The notes below the pieces were generated by a model, which ran no database searches, had not been told where the DNA came from, and was given only the letters and a program-made list of their open reading frames with translations. The position numbers and the translations under genes were made by a program. Positions 34,698 to 44,307 of a stretch of 64,000 nt of DNA are shown here, piece after piece; position 1 is the first letter of the stretch, and each line of letters begins with the position of its first letter. Source of the DNA: Eubacterium sp. (lineage in GTDB: Bacteria; Bacillota; Clostridia; Lachnospirales; Lachnospiraceae); the NCBI GenBank assembly GCA_017619835.1, contig JAFZRN010000029.1, forward strand, positions 1 to 64,000. The letters run 5' to 3'.

Positions 34698-37600
34698 ATG
34701 ACGGATAATGAGAGGGCGTTATTTGAAAAGCTTGCAAAAGACCGAAAAGAAAGTGCTGTAATGCTCGAAAAAAGATCTATGAGGGGGCTTAAATCGAGTG
34801 TTGTAGAGAAATATTCAGATCAGGCTCATTTTATATATGAGCTTATTCAGAATGCGGATGATGTTGGAGCTACAGAGGTAAGATTTGAGTTATTTGAAGA
34901 TAGGTTGGTTTTTATTCATAATGGAACAAGATTGTTTACAGTAAGTGATCTTGATACAGAGGAAGAGGATTCTCAAACCGGCGCTCTTGGTGATATAAAT
35001 GCAATTACATCTATAGCAAATTCAAATAAAACGTCATCATCGATTGGTAAGTTTGGTGTTGGATTCAAAGCAGTTTTTCAATATACGACCACTCCTGTAA
35101 TATATGATCCAGATATTGCTTTTCGTATTGAGAGATTTATTGTACCTGTATTAATAGAAAATAATTGCGACTTTAAGAAAAGTAATGAAACTGCCTTTGT
35201 ATTTCCGTTTAATCATCCAGACAGGAAAAAAGATGAAGCATATGAAGATATTTTGCATAAGCTACGCAACTTATTATTTCCTACGCTATTTTTAAATAGT
35301 TTGAAAAAGGTTAGTTATAGGTGTGGACGTGAATATGGAGAGTATGAGAAGACAGTTGTAGAAGAGAAATATTTTGATGATACTAAGGCCGAGTATTTAA
35401 CTTTTAAGAATGGTAATGACCAAGATGCTACAAATAAAATGTGGCTCTTTTCTAGAACCTCTGAAGAAGGGCATACATACTCATGCGGATTCTTTATTGA
35501 TGATAATAATATACTTGTAAATACGGACTATTATGCCTTTTGTTTCTTTCCTACCAAAAAAGATACTAATCTAAATTTCATTATAAATGCACCTTTCTTA
35601 CTTACAGATAGTCGAGAGGGTATAAAAGCCACAGACAGTCATAATATAAGAATGATTGAATGCTTGGCTTCTCTTGCGGCGGATTCATTTATATATCTTC
35701 GTGATATTGGTAATGAAATTGGCGTTCAAATTCTCGATGATGACATCTTTAATTATATTCCAATACATAAAGATCTATATACTCCAAGGAATCCAAGGGA
35801 TGATCTTTCCTTACTTCCATTTTATGAAGAAATAGAGAAGGTTTTTTCAACTGAAGAGATTCTACCGAGTTACGACGGTTATGTAAGAGCGAAAGATGCA
35901 TATTTAGCGTATGCCTCTACTACAACCGAGATCATATCAAATGATCAGTTAAAACATCTTGTAAAAAACCCGAAGGCAAAATGGGTGATTCCTTCAAAGG
36001 GTGGAGAAGCTTTATATCGTACATCTGATGGCCGTTACGCATATCTGTCCAGTCTTATAAGTAAAGCAATGATATATGATTATCAGATATATGAAATGAT
36101 ATCGGCAGGATTTACTGAAAAACAGTCAACGGATTGGCTATATGAGCTTTATGAGTTTACCTTAGATAAATCATCAAGAATAGAAAAATGCAAATCTTCA
36201 CCTATTTTTATAGACAAGAATGGGGAAGCTGTATCTGCTTTTGATTCGAAGGGGAATGCTATTCTTTTTATAGATGAAGATGCGAACAGTGACTATAGGA
36301 CCATTTCTGATTCATTATTAAATAATAAATACGCAAAGGAATTAGTTGAAAGATTAGGTATAAAGTCCCCAGAATTAAAGGATAAGATTTACAATGTTAT
36401 ATTGAAGAAAGAAAAGTTAGATCCGATAACTGATTTTAGAATCTTTTTGGATTATTATATAGAGCTAATTGAAAATAATAAGGATACGCAATCCTTTATT
36501 AATGAAATACGCAATCGTGAATTTGTCATTGGGGAATCAGAAGATAAATCTATTAAAGATGTGTATAAGGGGAGTGATTTATATTTACCATCAGATGAAT
36601 TGTTATATTATTTCAAAGGCGCCGGTCAGAATGCTTATTTTGTAGCGTCATCTGATTATATGAATGTACTTGAACCAAAGGAATTATTACATGTAGATAG
36701 GTTCTTAAAAGATTTAGGTGTAGATATTAATGTTCAATTAATAACAAAAACATACTCAAGAGAACAAGTTGAAAAACTATTTGGAACTGATTGGCATAGA
36801 AGTAATAGAACACCGGTTTGGTCTGAACAATATATTCATAATGACCAACTTGTTCTAGATAGAATTAGAGACAATAATGATAAGGATTTATCAGTATATT
36901 TATGGAATCAATTACTTTTAATATTTGAAGATAATTACTATTATTCGCAGTTTTATACGGGAACATATGAATACTTCTTTAGAACCGAATATATTCAGCA
37001 TTTTGAAGGAATAGGCGAATGCAGGCTTAAATATTCAAAATGGATTTTTGATAAAAACGGAAGGCTATGTTCTCCTGATGAAATATCTTTGCAAGATATG
37101 GCATATGAATATAGTTTGGCGGGGAATTATGCAAAGAAGCTGGTAGATTTTCTTGAAATAAGAGATGAACATCCAGAGTATGATGAGCTGGATGATGAAT
37201 TAAGAGTTAAACTTGAAAACTATGATAGATTGGTTAGCCTGGGGTTTGATAATCTAAGTGATGAAGAACTTGCATACATTGTAAGACATTTGAAAGAGCT
37301 TCGAAGCGTAGATAATGTTGTAGAAAATACAGAAAAAGAAGAATTAAAAAATCAAACTGAGAAAAAGATATTAGATGATATTAAAGAAAGGTTTGAGGAA
37401 AACAAGAATAAAGAAGAGACTGATATTGAAGAAAAGCTTATAAAGAACGACAAAAAAATTGAGAAGGAAAAAGATAATGATGAGATAACTAAGGCGCCTG
37501 TTGACTACTCAAAGAAAATAGAAGCAGCTAAAGAAAAATTCGAATCAGAAATTGAACTTTTGGCACAAATAGAAGAAGCGCAAGAAAAGGTCAATAATTC

Positions 37601-39773
37601 GAACAGATACTCATATGGTTGGTTTTCAGGATTGCTTGAACTTGAAGCTATTGAGAATGGCGAAGAAAATTCGAGAAGTCGTGAAGTATCGATATCTTTT
37701 TCAAAAGTAGTACGTGAAGAAGGTACCAACAGAACTCTTATTCTTAAACATCCTGATAAAAACATACCTCAGGTAATGGAGGAACTTGTTGATATTCCAC
37801 TTGAATTAACATTTAACGATGGTTCATCCAAAAGACTTATTATTGAAGTGGCTAATGTGAAATCATATACACTTAAAGTGAAGGTAAAACCTGATGATTT
37901 TATCAATACAGCAGATTTTGAGTCTGTAACTATGGCTAAAATAGTTACGCAAAATCCTTCTTTTTTGTTAAGAGAATTACAAAAACAATTCAAACGATTT
38001 GAAGAGAAACCTTATCAATTTAGTGATGAGTATGATATGCAGATGAATCTATGTGAGAATATAGATTTTATCTTTGGTCCTCCTGGAACTGGAAAAACAA
38101 CATACCTGGCAAATGAGACGATTATCCCTCTTGTGAATAAGAACAAAAAGCTGAGAATGATAGTATTAGCGCCGACAAATAAGGCGGCAGATGTTCTTGT
38201 TTCTAGAATCATGGAATCGATGGGGGATAATCATAGCTATGAAGAATGGCTTGTAAGATATGGGATTACCGGTGATGAAAAGATTGAGAGTAGTCCTGTA
38301 TTCAAGGGTAAAGAATTTGAAATAGATGATTATGAAAAATGTGTTATTGTCACTACAATGGTGCGTTTTCCATACGATTTTTTTATTGATTCGGATGGCG
38401 ATTTTAATTACCTTTACGGAATTAATTGGGATTACATAGTTGTGGATGAAGCATCTATGATTCCGCTTATTTATATGGTGTATATGTTGTATTTAAAAAC
38501 CCCAAAGAGGTTTATTATAGCCGGAGATCCGTTTCAAATTGAACCGACTGTAGCTGTATCAGAGTGGAGTGGTGAAAATATTTATAAAATGGTTGGTTTG
38601 ATGAATTTTTCGGATGATGTAGATACCGTTCCATATAAGTACAGCATAAAACTACTTACTACTCAGTATAGAAGTATTCCGAGCATAGGAGATGTTTATA
38701 GTAAGTTAACATACAATGGGGTTCTTAAGCACTATCGTATAGAGGAAACGCAGAGAAAACTAAATATTGATGATTATATTGAATCAGAGAGTTTGAATAT
38801 TATTAAGTTTCCAGTCAGTAGATATGAGAGTATATATAGAGCTAAGAGATTAAAGTTTAGTAATTATCAGGTTTATTCTGCTCTGTTTACTTTTGAGTTT
38901 GTGTCTTTCTTATCGAAAGCTATTGCAAGAAAGCAGCAAGACAAATTTACTATTGGGATAATAGCACCTTATAGTTCTCAGGCAGGGTTAATAGATAAGT
39001 TAATTGCATCTGCTGATATTCCGAATAACATTAATATACAAAGTGGAACAATACATGGTTTTCAAGGTGATGAGTGTGATGTGATTATAGCTGTATTTAA
39101 TCCACCTCCATATATATCTACCAACAAGGAGATGTTTTTGAACAGACAAAATATCATCAATGTTGCAATCAGTCGAGCTAGGGATTATTTGTTTGTGCTT
39201 ATGCCGGATGATAAAACTGAAAATGTATCAAATTTGACTTTGATTAAGAATTTGGAACGATTAATAAAGAGTCATGATTATTCTTTATATGAAGCTCATG
39301 AATTAGAAGAGTTAATGTTTGGAGATTCTTCATATCTTGAAGATAACGCATTTTCAACCGGTCATCAGTTGGTTAATGTGTATGGTCTTCCTGAAAAACG
39401 CTATGAGATCAGGAGTGAAGAAAATGCTCTTGATGTTCAGGTGCATGGAAAATCAGAATACATCATTTTTGATGATGATATAAATACAGATAAAGATGAT
39501 AATACTGATGAAGTACCTGAATACGATGAGGTTGCTAATAAGTCAGAAGATGATATTTTAATTGCGATAAAACAGTTAATTATTGGTGAACAGGTGTTTA
39601 ATCTGAAATTTGGATATGGGACAATAAAAGATCTTGATGGATTTTCTATTTGGGTTGATTTTAATTCGGTAAAGAATAAAAAATTCCCATTTCCGGATTC
39701 TATTGGTCGGATGTTAAGATTTAAGGATAAAAGAATTGAGCGCGATTATAATACGATTATTAATGGACGATAA
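34698..39773 (+). CDS. sacsin-type HATPase - SF1 helicase fusion
   Basis: A 1691-residue protein. The N-terminus carries a GHKL/sacsin-like ATPase domain: FIYELIQNADDVGATEVRF (Asn52) and GKFGVGFKAVF (117-127). A large middle region of unknown fold follows, with a charged coiled coil near residues 880-960. The C-terminal third is a DNA2/UPF1-type SF1 helicase: GPPGTGKT (1127-1134), VVDEAS (Asp1250-Glu1251), GDPFQIEP, GTIHGFQGDECD and NVAISRARDYLFV. The end (about 1640-1680, QVFNLKFGYGTIKDLDG) resembles the Tudor-like tail of UvrD/PcrA. ATG 34698 fits AGAAGGG (8 bp); a GTG at 34689 is also in frame. Probably a defence NTPase sensing foreign DNA or replication. Confidence 0.75.
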   Translation: MTDNERALFEKLAKDRKESAVMLEKRSMRGLKSSVVEKYSDQAHFIYELIQNADDVGATEVRFELFEDRLVFIHNGTRLFTVSDLDTEEEDSQTGALGDINAITSIANSNKTSSSIGKFGVGFKAVFQYTTTPVIYDPDIAFRIERFIVPVLIENNCDFKKSNETAFVFPFNHPDRKKDEAYEDILHKLRNLLFPTLFLNSLKKVSYRCGREYGEYEKTVVEEKYFDDTKAEYLTFKNGNDQDATNKMWLFSRTSEEGHTYSCGFFIDDNNILVNTDYYAFCFFPTKKDTNLNFIINAPFLLTDSREGIKATDSHNIRMIECLASLAADSFIYLRDIGNEIGVQILDDDIFNYIPIHKDLYTPRNPRDDLSLLPFYEEIEKVFSTEEILPSYDGYVRAKDAYLAYASTTTEIISNDQLKHLVKNPKAKWVIPSKGGEALYRTSDGRYAYLSSLISKAMIYDYQIYEMISAGFTEKQSTDWLYELYEFTLDKSSRIEKCKSSPIFIDKNGEAVSAFDSKGNAILFIDEDANSDYRTISDSLLNNKYAKELVERLGIKSPELKDKIYNVILKKEKLDPITDFRIFLDYYIELIENNKDTQSFINEIRNREFVIGESEDKSIKDVYKGSDLYLPSDELLYYFKGAGQNAYFVASSDYMNVLEPKELLHVDRFLKDLGVDINVQLITKTYSREQVEKLFGTDWHRSNRTPVWSEQYIHNDQLVLDRIRDNNDKDLSVYLWNQLLLIFEDNYYYSQFYTGTYEYFFRTEYIQHFEGIGECRLKYSKWIFDKNGRLCSPDEISLQDMAYEYSLAGNYAKKLVDFLEIRDEHPEYDELDDELRVKLENYDRLVSLGFDNLSDEELAYIVRHLKELRSVDNVVENTEKEELKNQTEKKILDDIKERFEENKNKEETDIEEKLIKNDKKIEKEKDNDEITKAPVDYSKKIEAAKEKFESEIELLAQIEEAQEKVNNSNRYSYGWFSGLLELEAIENGEENSRSREVSISFSKVVREEGTNRTLILKHPDKNIPQVMEELVDIPLELTFNDGSSKRLIIEVANVKSYTLKVKVKPDDFINTADFESVTMAKIVTQNPSFLLRELQKQFKRFEEKPYQFSDEYDMQMNLCENIDFIFGPPGTGKTTYLANETIIPLVNKNKKLRMIVLAPTNKAADVLVSRIMESMGDNHSYEEWLVRYGITGDEKIESSPVFKGKEFEIDDYEKCVIVTTMVRFPYDFFIDSDGDFNYLYGINWDYIVVDEASMIPLIYMVYMLYLKTPKRFIIAGDPFQIEPTVAVSEWSGENIYKMVGLMNFSDDVDTVPYKYSIKLLTTQYRSIPSIGDVYSKLTYNGVLKHYRIEETQRKLNIDDYIESESLNIIKFPVSRYESIYRAKRLKFSNYQVYSALFTFEFVSFLSKAIARKQQDKFTIGIIAPYSSQAGLIDKLIASADIPNNINIQSGTIHGFQGDECDVIIAVFNPPPYISTNKEMFLNRQNIINVAISRARDYLFVLMPDDKTENVSNLTLIKNLERLIKSHDYSLYEAHELEELMFGDSSYLEDNAFSTGHQLVNVYGLPEKRYEIRSEENALDVQVHGKSEYIIFDDDINTDKDDNTDEVPEYDEVANKSEDDILIAIKQLIIGEQVFNLKFGYGTIKDLDGFSIWVDFNSVKNKKFPFPDSIGRMLRFKDKRIERDYNTIINGR

Positions 39774-39797
39774 TTTACTTAATAAGGGGAATGAATC

Positions 39798-41258
39798 ATG
39801 GCAAATGGTTTAACACTTGGCATAAGTACAATAGGTGATTTGCTATTACAAAACAAGATATCGATGATATCAGACGGAAGTTCATTGAACGATATAAATC
39901 TGGTTATTCCAGAGTATCAGCGTCCATACAAGTGGTCTGCTAAGAATGCAAATCAGCTACTAGACGATATTGAAGAATCCAAGAATGCAAATAAGGAAGT
40001 TTATAGAGTTGGAACGCTTATCCTCCATCATGATGAACATGATAACTACAACATAGTTGATGGACAGCAACGTACTATAACTTTTTCTTTATTGCTAAGT
40101 GCTCTTAAACAGGGACCTATTTCATTCATTAGTCAGAAATTATCTAGTAATAGTTTTAACCTCCATAATGTTATGAATAACTATCGGGCTTTTGGTAGAA
40201 GAATAGATAAGCTTTTTGATGAGAAGGATATTAAAGACTTGACTGATTATATTATTAATCATTGTGAGCTGATTATAGTTATTACAAATGATTTATCAGA
40301 AGCCTTCCAGTTTTTTGATTCACAGAATGCTCGCGGAAAGTCTCTATATCCACATGATCTTCTTAAGGCATATCATCTTCGTGAGATGAAAGATATAGAA
40401 GTTTCTGAGATCGAACATGTCGTTAAGATGTGGGAGGAACTTAATCAAAAGCATCTGTCGGTACTTTTTAATGAATATCTTTACCGGCTGAAGGAATGGA
40501 TTAAAGGAAATAAAGCTGGAGAGCTTACTGAACATAATATAGAACTCTTTAAGGGGGTTAATTCTAGGGATAACCATCCTTATGCACAGTATTATAAAGG
40601 GGCCTTTTCGTATGCTTATGAGCTGAATCATTCGCATGTGCCATTTGTTACAGGAATACAGGATGTCAGTCCGTTCCAGCTGAATGCGCCTATCATAGCT
40701 GGAAAACCATTCTTTGAATATACTAAGCATTATTTTGATATCCTTGCCGATATCCAGAATAATGATAAGTATGAAGGTTATTTTATAAACGATAATGAGA
40801 TAGTAAAGACACTGGATTTGAGAAAGTATAAGAATGGTGTGGGAAATAGAATAACACGACTGATGTTTGATACTGCAATTCTTTTATATGTAGATAGATT
40901 TTGTCCGTCGATACCTTCTAGAACTGATCTGGAATATCTTGATCAGTTTGTAGTATTTACGTTTGTTTGGGCTTATTCAATGCGTGCCCAGTACAGAAAT
41001 GTAGGTTGGCAAGTGGCTCAGAATTATGTGATGGGTGAGGTGAGCAAAGAAGGGATAGTTAATGGTTTTAATATATATAAGGTAATCTCTGAATCCGATT
41101 CGCCAAGTGTTCTGCTAAGTAGATTGGCAGATATGGTAGTTCCGCTTGAAAATTCTAAGATTAAAGCAAATATGGAGAATTATAACGAAGACGTAGATGG
41201 TGTTTATCAAAACTATCTGCATTATTTTGAAGTACATAAATTCTGGGAGGGCAGATAG
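39798..41258 (+). CDS. DUF262-domain protein (GmrS-like)
   Basis: A 486-residue protein. DUF262 motifs are clear: IPEYQRPYKWS (38-48) and IVDGQQRTITFSLLL (DGQQR 88-92). The C-terminal half is helical and lacks the HNH signature of DUF1524. It is followed with zero gap by a DUF262-DUF1524 protein, so the two probably form a complex in which this one supplies NTPase or regulatory function. DUF262 domains bind and hydrolyse NTPs (GmrS half of GmrSD). Confidence 0.8.
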   Translation: MANGLTLGISTIGDLLLQNKISMISDGSSLNDINLVIPEYQRPYKWSAKNANQLLDDIEESKNANKEVYRVGTLILHHDEHDNYNIVDGQQRTITFSLLLSALKQGPISFISQKLSSNSFNLHNVMNNYRAFGRRIDKLFDEKDIKDLTDYIINHCELIIVITNDLSEAFQFFDSQNARGKSLYPHDLLKAYHLREMKDIEVSEIEHVVKMWEELNQKHLSVLFNEYLYRLKEWIKGNKAGELTEHNIELFKGVNSRDNHPYAQYYKGAFSYAYELNHSHVPFVTGIQDVSPFQLNAPIIAGKPFFEYTKHYFDILADIQNNDKYEGYFINDNEIVKTLDLRKYKNGVGNRITRLMFDTAILLYVDRFCPSIPSRTDLEYLDQFVVFTFVWAYSMRAQYRNVGWQVAQNYVMGEVSKEGIVNGFNIYKVISESDSPSVLLSRLADMVVPLENSKIKANMENYNEDVDGVYQNYLHYFEVHKFWEGR

Positions 41259-43289
41259 ATGGCCAAAACAGTGCTTCCTCTTAGAGAGGTATCAATTGAA
41301 GAATTATTCTGTGGAAGTGAACCATGCACATATGAGATTCCTATATACCAGAGGAATTATGCCTGGGAGAAGGATGAGATTTCGGCTTTAGTTCAGGATG
41401 TATATGATGCATATAAGAAGAATACTGGTAGACCATATTATATAGGGACATTAGTTTCATATAATAAAGGTGATCGTGTATATGAAATAATTGATGGCCA
41501 GCAGAGACTTACAACTATAAGGCTTCTCCTTGGGGTATTAGGTATTACTCCAAATAATAAACTGACTTATAGAGCCAGAAGAAAGTCGGATGAGACAATA
41601 AAGAGTATTCCGGAATTCAAGATAGAGGAAAGAGACGCTGGAATAGAAAATGGATATAAATATGCAAGAGCTTCTGTAGGAGATATAGTCCCTAAGGATG
41701 AGATGACTGCTTATATCAATTTCTTTAAATCTAGCGTTCATATTATTCATTATCAGGTTCCGAAGGACATAGATTTGAATCATTATTTTGAAATAATGAA
41801 TTCTAGAGGCGAACAGCTTGAAAAGCATGAAATCGTTAAAGCTAAGCTTATGGAAAAACTTAATGATGACGAAGAAAGAAAAGTATTTAATCGTATATGG
41901 GAATGTTGCTCAGATATGAGTGTTTATGCACAGCAATCCTTAAGCGATTTTAAACCCGAGGAAGTATTTGGATATAATTTGTCTGAATTTAAACCACAGA
42001 GTTTTGAAGAACTGATTACTTTATATAGAAATCATAATAAAGAGACTTCAGCTAATCACTCAATTTCTATCTCTGAAATAATTGATATGGAAAGTAAAGG
42101 TAATTGGATACAGCTTGAGGCTGATTTTGATAAGAAGGATTCATTCTTACCAATAATTGATTTTCCCAATTTTCTTCTTATAGTTCTTAAGATTTCTAGA
42201 ATGAAGGAATGGAACTTCGAGCCGGAGCTCTTCAATCTCGATGATAAGGAACTCCTTAATGAATTTAATGATGCAAAGATGGATGCTGATGCCATAAAAG
42301 CATTCTCATTTAATCTGCTTAAATCAAAATGGTTGCTTGATAATTATATAGTTCATCATTCAAAGGAAGAGGATACGCTTGATAGTAATCCATGGAAACT
42401 TCAGGTATGGCGTAAAGACGAAGATACAAGAAAAGGTCAGCTGAGAAATCTTATTAGTGATTTGACTCTTCAGAATAAATTGACACATTTACTTTCTATG
42501 TTTGAAGTTTCTTTTACGCCAAGACAAAGAAAAAATTACTTATTCTATACGCTGTTTTATCTCCTTGGTAATGATATAAACGATTATCAAAGCTATGCTA
42601 CATTTGTTGAGAGTCTTGCGGATAAATACTTTTATAATGTTTATCTTGATGGAACAAAGCTCAATGCTATAAATACGCCTATGCCTGGCAGTTTTGATGG
42701 AGTTGTACTAAGAAATAATAAACTTGATATTATGAATATTGCACCAAGGACTACGGATGATTTCATACATGTATATGGAGATGGTGTGGAAGCTTCTAAG
42801 GGAGTTCCTCTGTTTGTATTTAACTATCTGGATTATAAGCTTTGGGAAAAATATGATGATGAGCTTAGAGGCGAAAGGAAGAAAGAAGGTAGCCGGGAAC
42901 GTAGAGATTTTTTTGATAAACTTGGCTGCGGAGATTTCGGACTGAAGGTATTTGATCAGTTTTATTTTTCAAGAACTAGAAGAAGTCTTGAACACTATTA
43001 TCCTCAGGCAACTGCAACTGGAGAACCTGGTGTACTTGATCAGAATCAGATTAATTGTCTGGGTAATTATGCAATGATTGGTAGTGAAGCTAACAGTTCA
43101 GGATCCAATTGGAGCCCGAAAACTAAGCTTGATCATTATCTGGATCCATCCGGAAAGATTGGACAAGTAAGTGTTGCGTCATTGAAATTTATGATAATGA
43201 TGCAGATATGCAAGGACAATCAGACCTGGGAATTTGAAGAAATAAAGAATCATCAAGATAAGATGATGGATATACTATTTAGTAAATAG
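41259..43289 (+). CDS. DUF262-DUF1524 (GmrSD-like) restriction nuclease, second copy
   Basis: A 676-residue protein with IPIYQRNYAWEKDE (27-40), IIDGQQRLTTIRLL (DGQQR 79-83) and the DUF1524-type HNH segment LEHYYPQ (His579) followed by NCLGNYAMIGSEANSSGSN. Architecture matches the protein at 27175, but sequence agreement outside the motifs is low and the second nuclease half-motif differs (N...S in place of N..SLSNKEF). ATG 41259 directly follows the stop of the DUF262-only gene. It is likely the nuclease of a two-component type IV restriction system. Confidence 0.82.
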   Translation: MAKTVLPLREVSIEELFCGSEPCTYEIPIYQRNYAWEKDEISALVQDVYDAYKKNTGRPYYIGTLVSYNKGDRVYEIIDGQQRLTTIRLLLGVLGITPNNKLTYRARRKSDETIKSIPEFKIEERDAGIENGYKYARASVGDIVPKDEMTAYINFFKSSVHIIHYQVPKDIDLNHYFEIMNSRGEQLEKHEIVKAKLMEKLNDDEERKVFNRIWECCSDMSVYAQQSLSDFKPEEVFGYNLSEFKPQSFEELITLYRNHNKETSANHSISISEIIDMESKGNWIQLEADFDKKDSFLPIIDFPNFLLIVLKISRMKEWNFEPELFNLDDKELLNEFNDAKMDADAIKAFSFNLLKSKWLLDNYIVHHSKEEDTLDSNPWKLQVWRKDEDTRKGQLRNLISDLTLQNKLTHLLSMFEVSFTPRQRKNYLFYTLFYLLGNDINDYQSYATFVESLADKYFYNVYLDGTKLNAINTPMPGSFDGVVLRNNKLDIMNIAPRTTDDFIHVYGDGVEASKGVPLFVFNYLDYKLWEKYDDELRGERKKEGSRERRDFFDKLGCGDFGLKVFDQFYFSRTRRSLEHYYPQATATGEPGVLDQNQINCLGNYAMIGSEANSSGSNWSPKTKLDHYLDPSGKIGQVSVASLKFMIMMQICKDNQTWEFEEIKNHQDKMMDILFSK

Positions 43290-43340
43290 GACAATTGTTT
43301 TATAGAGAGAAGATACTGTTTTATCATAAGAGGATAGATA

Positions 43341-43787
43341 ATGAGTAATTCCGATAATCCTAAAAATGGAGCAGCTTTTCAAAGGGCTGTAAAAGTTTGG
43401 TTCGAAAATGAATATAATCATATATTTGTACTTGAAAAGAAAATTGCAATTGGAAAGCCTCCTAAGGATCATAAATTTGATTTAGTTTGTGATGAAGAAA
43501 ATATTGTTATTGAATGTAAGAGATATACTTGGACGAAAACAGGAAATGTTCCTAGTGCGAAAATGGGATTTACAAATGAAGCTGCATTCTATCTGTCTTT
43601 TCTTCCGCATAATAAAACTAAGTATATTGTGATGCTTTGTTCTTATCATCCTAAAAGAAACGAAAGTTTGGCAGAATATTATTATCGTACATATAAGCAC
43701 TTGATTGGTGATATTCATATTTTGGAGTATGATCCAGAAAAAAATGTGATGAGAGAAATAACGGATTGTGGAAAATCTGAAATATAG
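43341..43787 (+). CDS. PD-(D/E)XK nuclease-like protein
   Basis: A 148-residue protein. KFDLVCDEENIVIECKRYTW gives the D-(X)10-E-X-K core of the PD-(D/E)XK nuclease fold (Asp47, Glu58, Lys60), preceded by a helix starting GAAFQRAVKVWFENEY. Size fits a single nuclease domain. It may cut DNA as part of the island or mark a small stand-alone restriction factor. The 51 bp gap before it is the longest inside the operon; a weak internal promoter cannot be excluded. The flavodoxin gene follows after 13 bp. Confidence 0.7.
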   Translation: MSNSDNPKNGAAFQRAVKVWFENEYNHIFVLEKKIAIGKPPKDHKFDLVCDEENIVIECKRYTWTKTGNVPSAKMGFTNEAAFYLSFLPHNKTKYIVMLCSYHPKRNESLAEYYYRTYKHLIGDIHILEYDPEKNVMREITDCGKSEI

Positions 43788-43800
43788 GGAGGATTATTTA

Positions 43801-44283
43801 ATGAGTAAAGCATTAGTTGCATATTTTTCAGCTACTGGAACTACAGGTGTTATTGCAACAAAATTAGCTGAAACCATAAATGCAGATTGTTATGAGATAG
43901 TTCCAGCTGATTTGTATACAAACGCAGATCTCGATTGGCGTGATGAAAACTCTAGAAGCTCTATAGAAATGAAGAAGGAACCGAATTGTAGACCTGTTAT
44001 TGGTAGTGCTCCAGTAGACAATATGGATCAGTATGATGTGATCTTTGTCGGATATCCTGTGTGGTGGTATATCTGCCCTAAAATAATTAATACATTTCTT
44101 GAAAATTATAATCTTTCAGGAAAGACTATAGTTCTTTTTGCAACTTCTGGTGGATCTGGGTTTGGAAAATCCGTTGAGAGTTTAGAAGACAGTGCTCCTA
44201 ATGCAAGAATAGTTGAGGGAGCTGTTCTTAATGGCGTTAAGTCTGCTGAAGAATTAAAGGCGTTTGCAAAGAAGTATTTATAG
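43801..44283 (+). CDS. flavodoxin
   Basis: A 160-residue flavodoxin-like protein. The phosphate-binding loop is SATGTTGVIA (10-19) after the first strand ALVAYF, and the flavin-stacking segments include GYPVWWYICP and ATSGGSGFGKS. GGGAGG stands 7 bp before ATG 43801; a longer frame from 43768 overlaps the nuclease gene and is not favoured. It should carry FMN and transfer electrons. A flavodoxin inside a nuclease/helicase operon is unusual: it may be an acquired bystander, or supply electrons or redox sensing to the system. Confidence 0.88.
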   Translation: MSKALVAYFSATGTTGVIATKLAETINADCYEIVPADLYTNADLDWRDENSRSSIEMKKEPNCRPVIGSAPVDNMDQYDVIFVGYPVWWYICPKIINTFLENYNLSGKTIVLFATSGGSGFGKSVESLEDSAPNARIVEGAVLNGVKSAEELKAFAKKYL

Positions 44284-44307
44284 GTTTAATACTGTGGAGG
44301 CTTGTGA

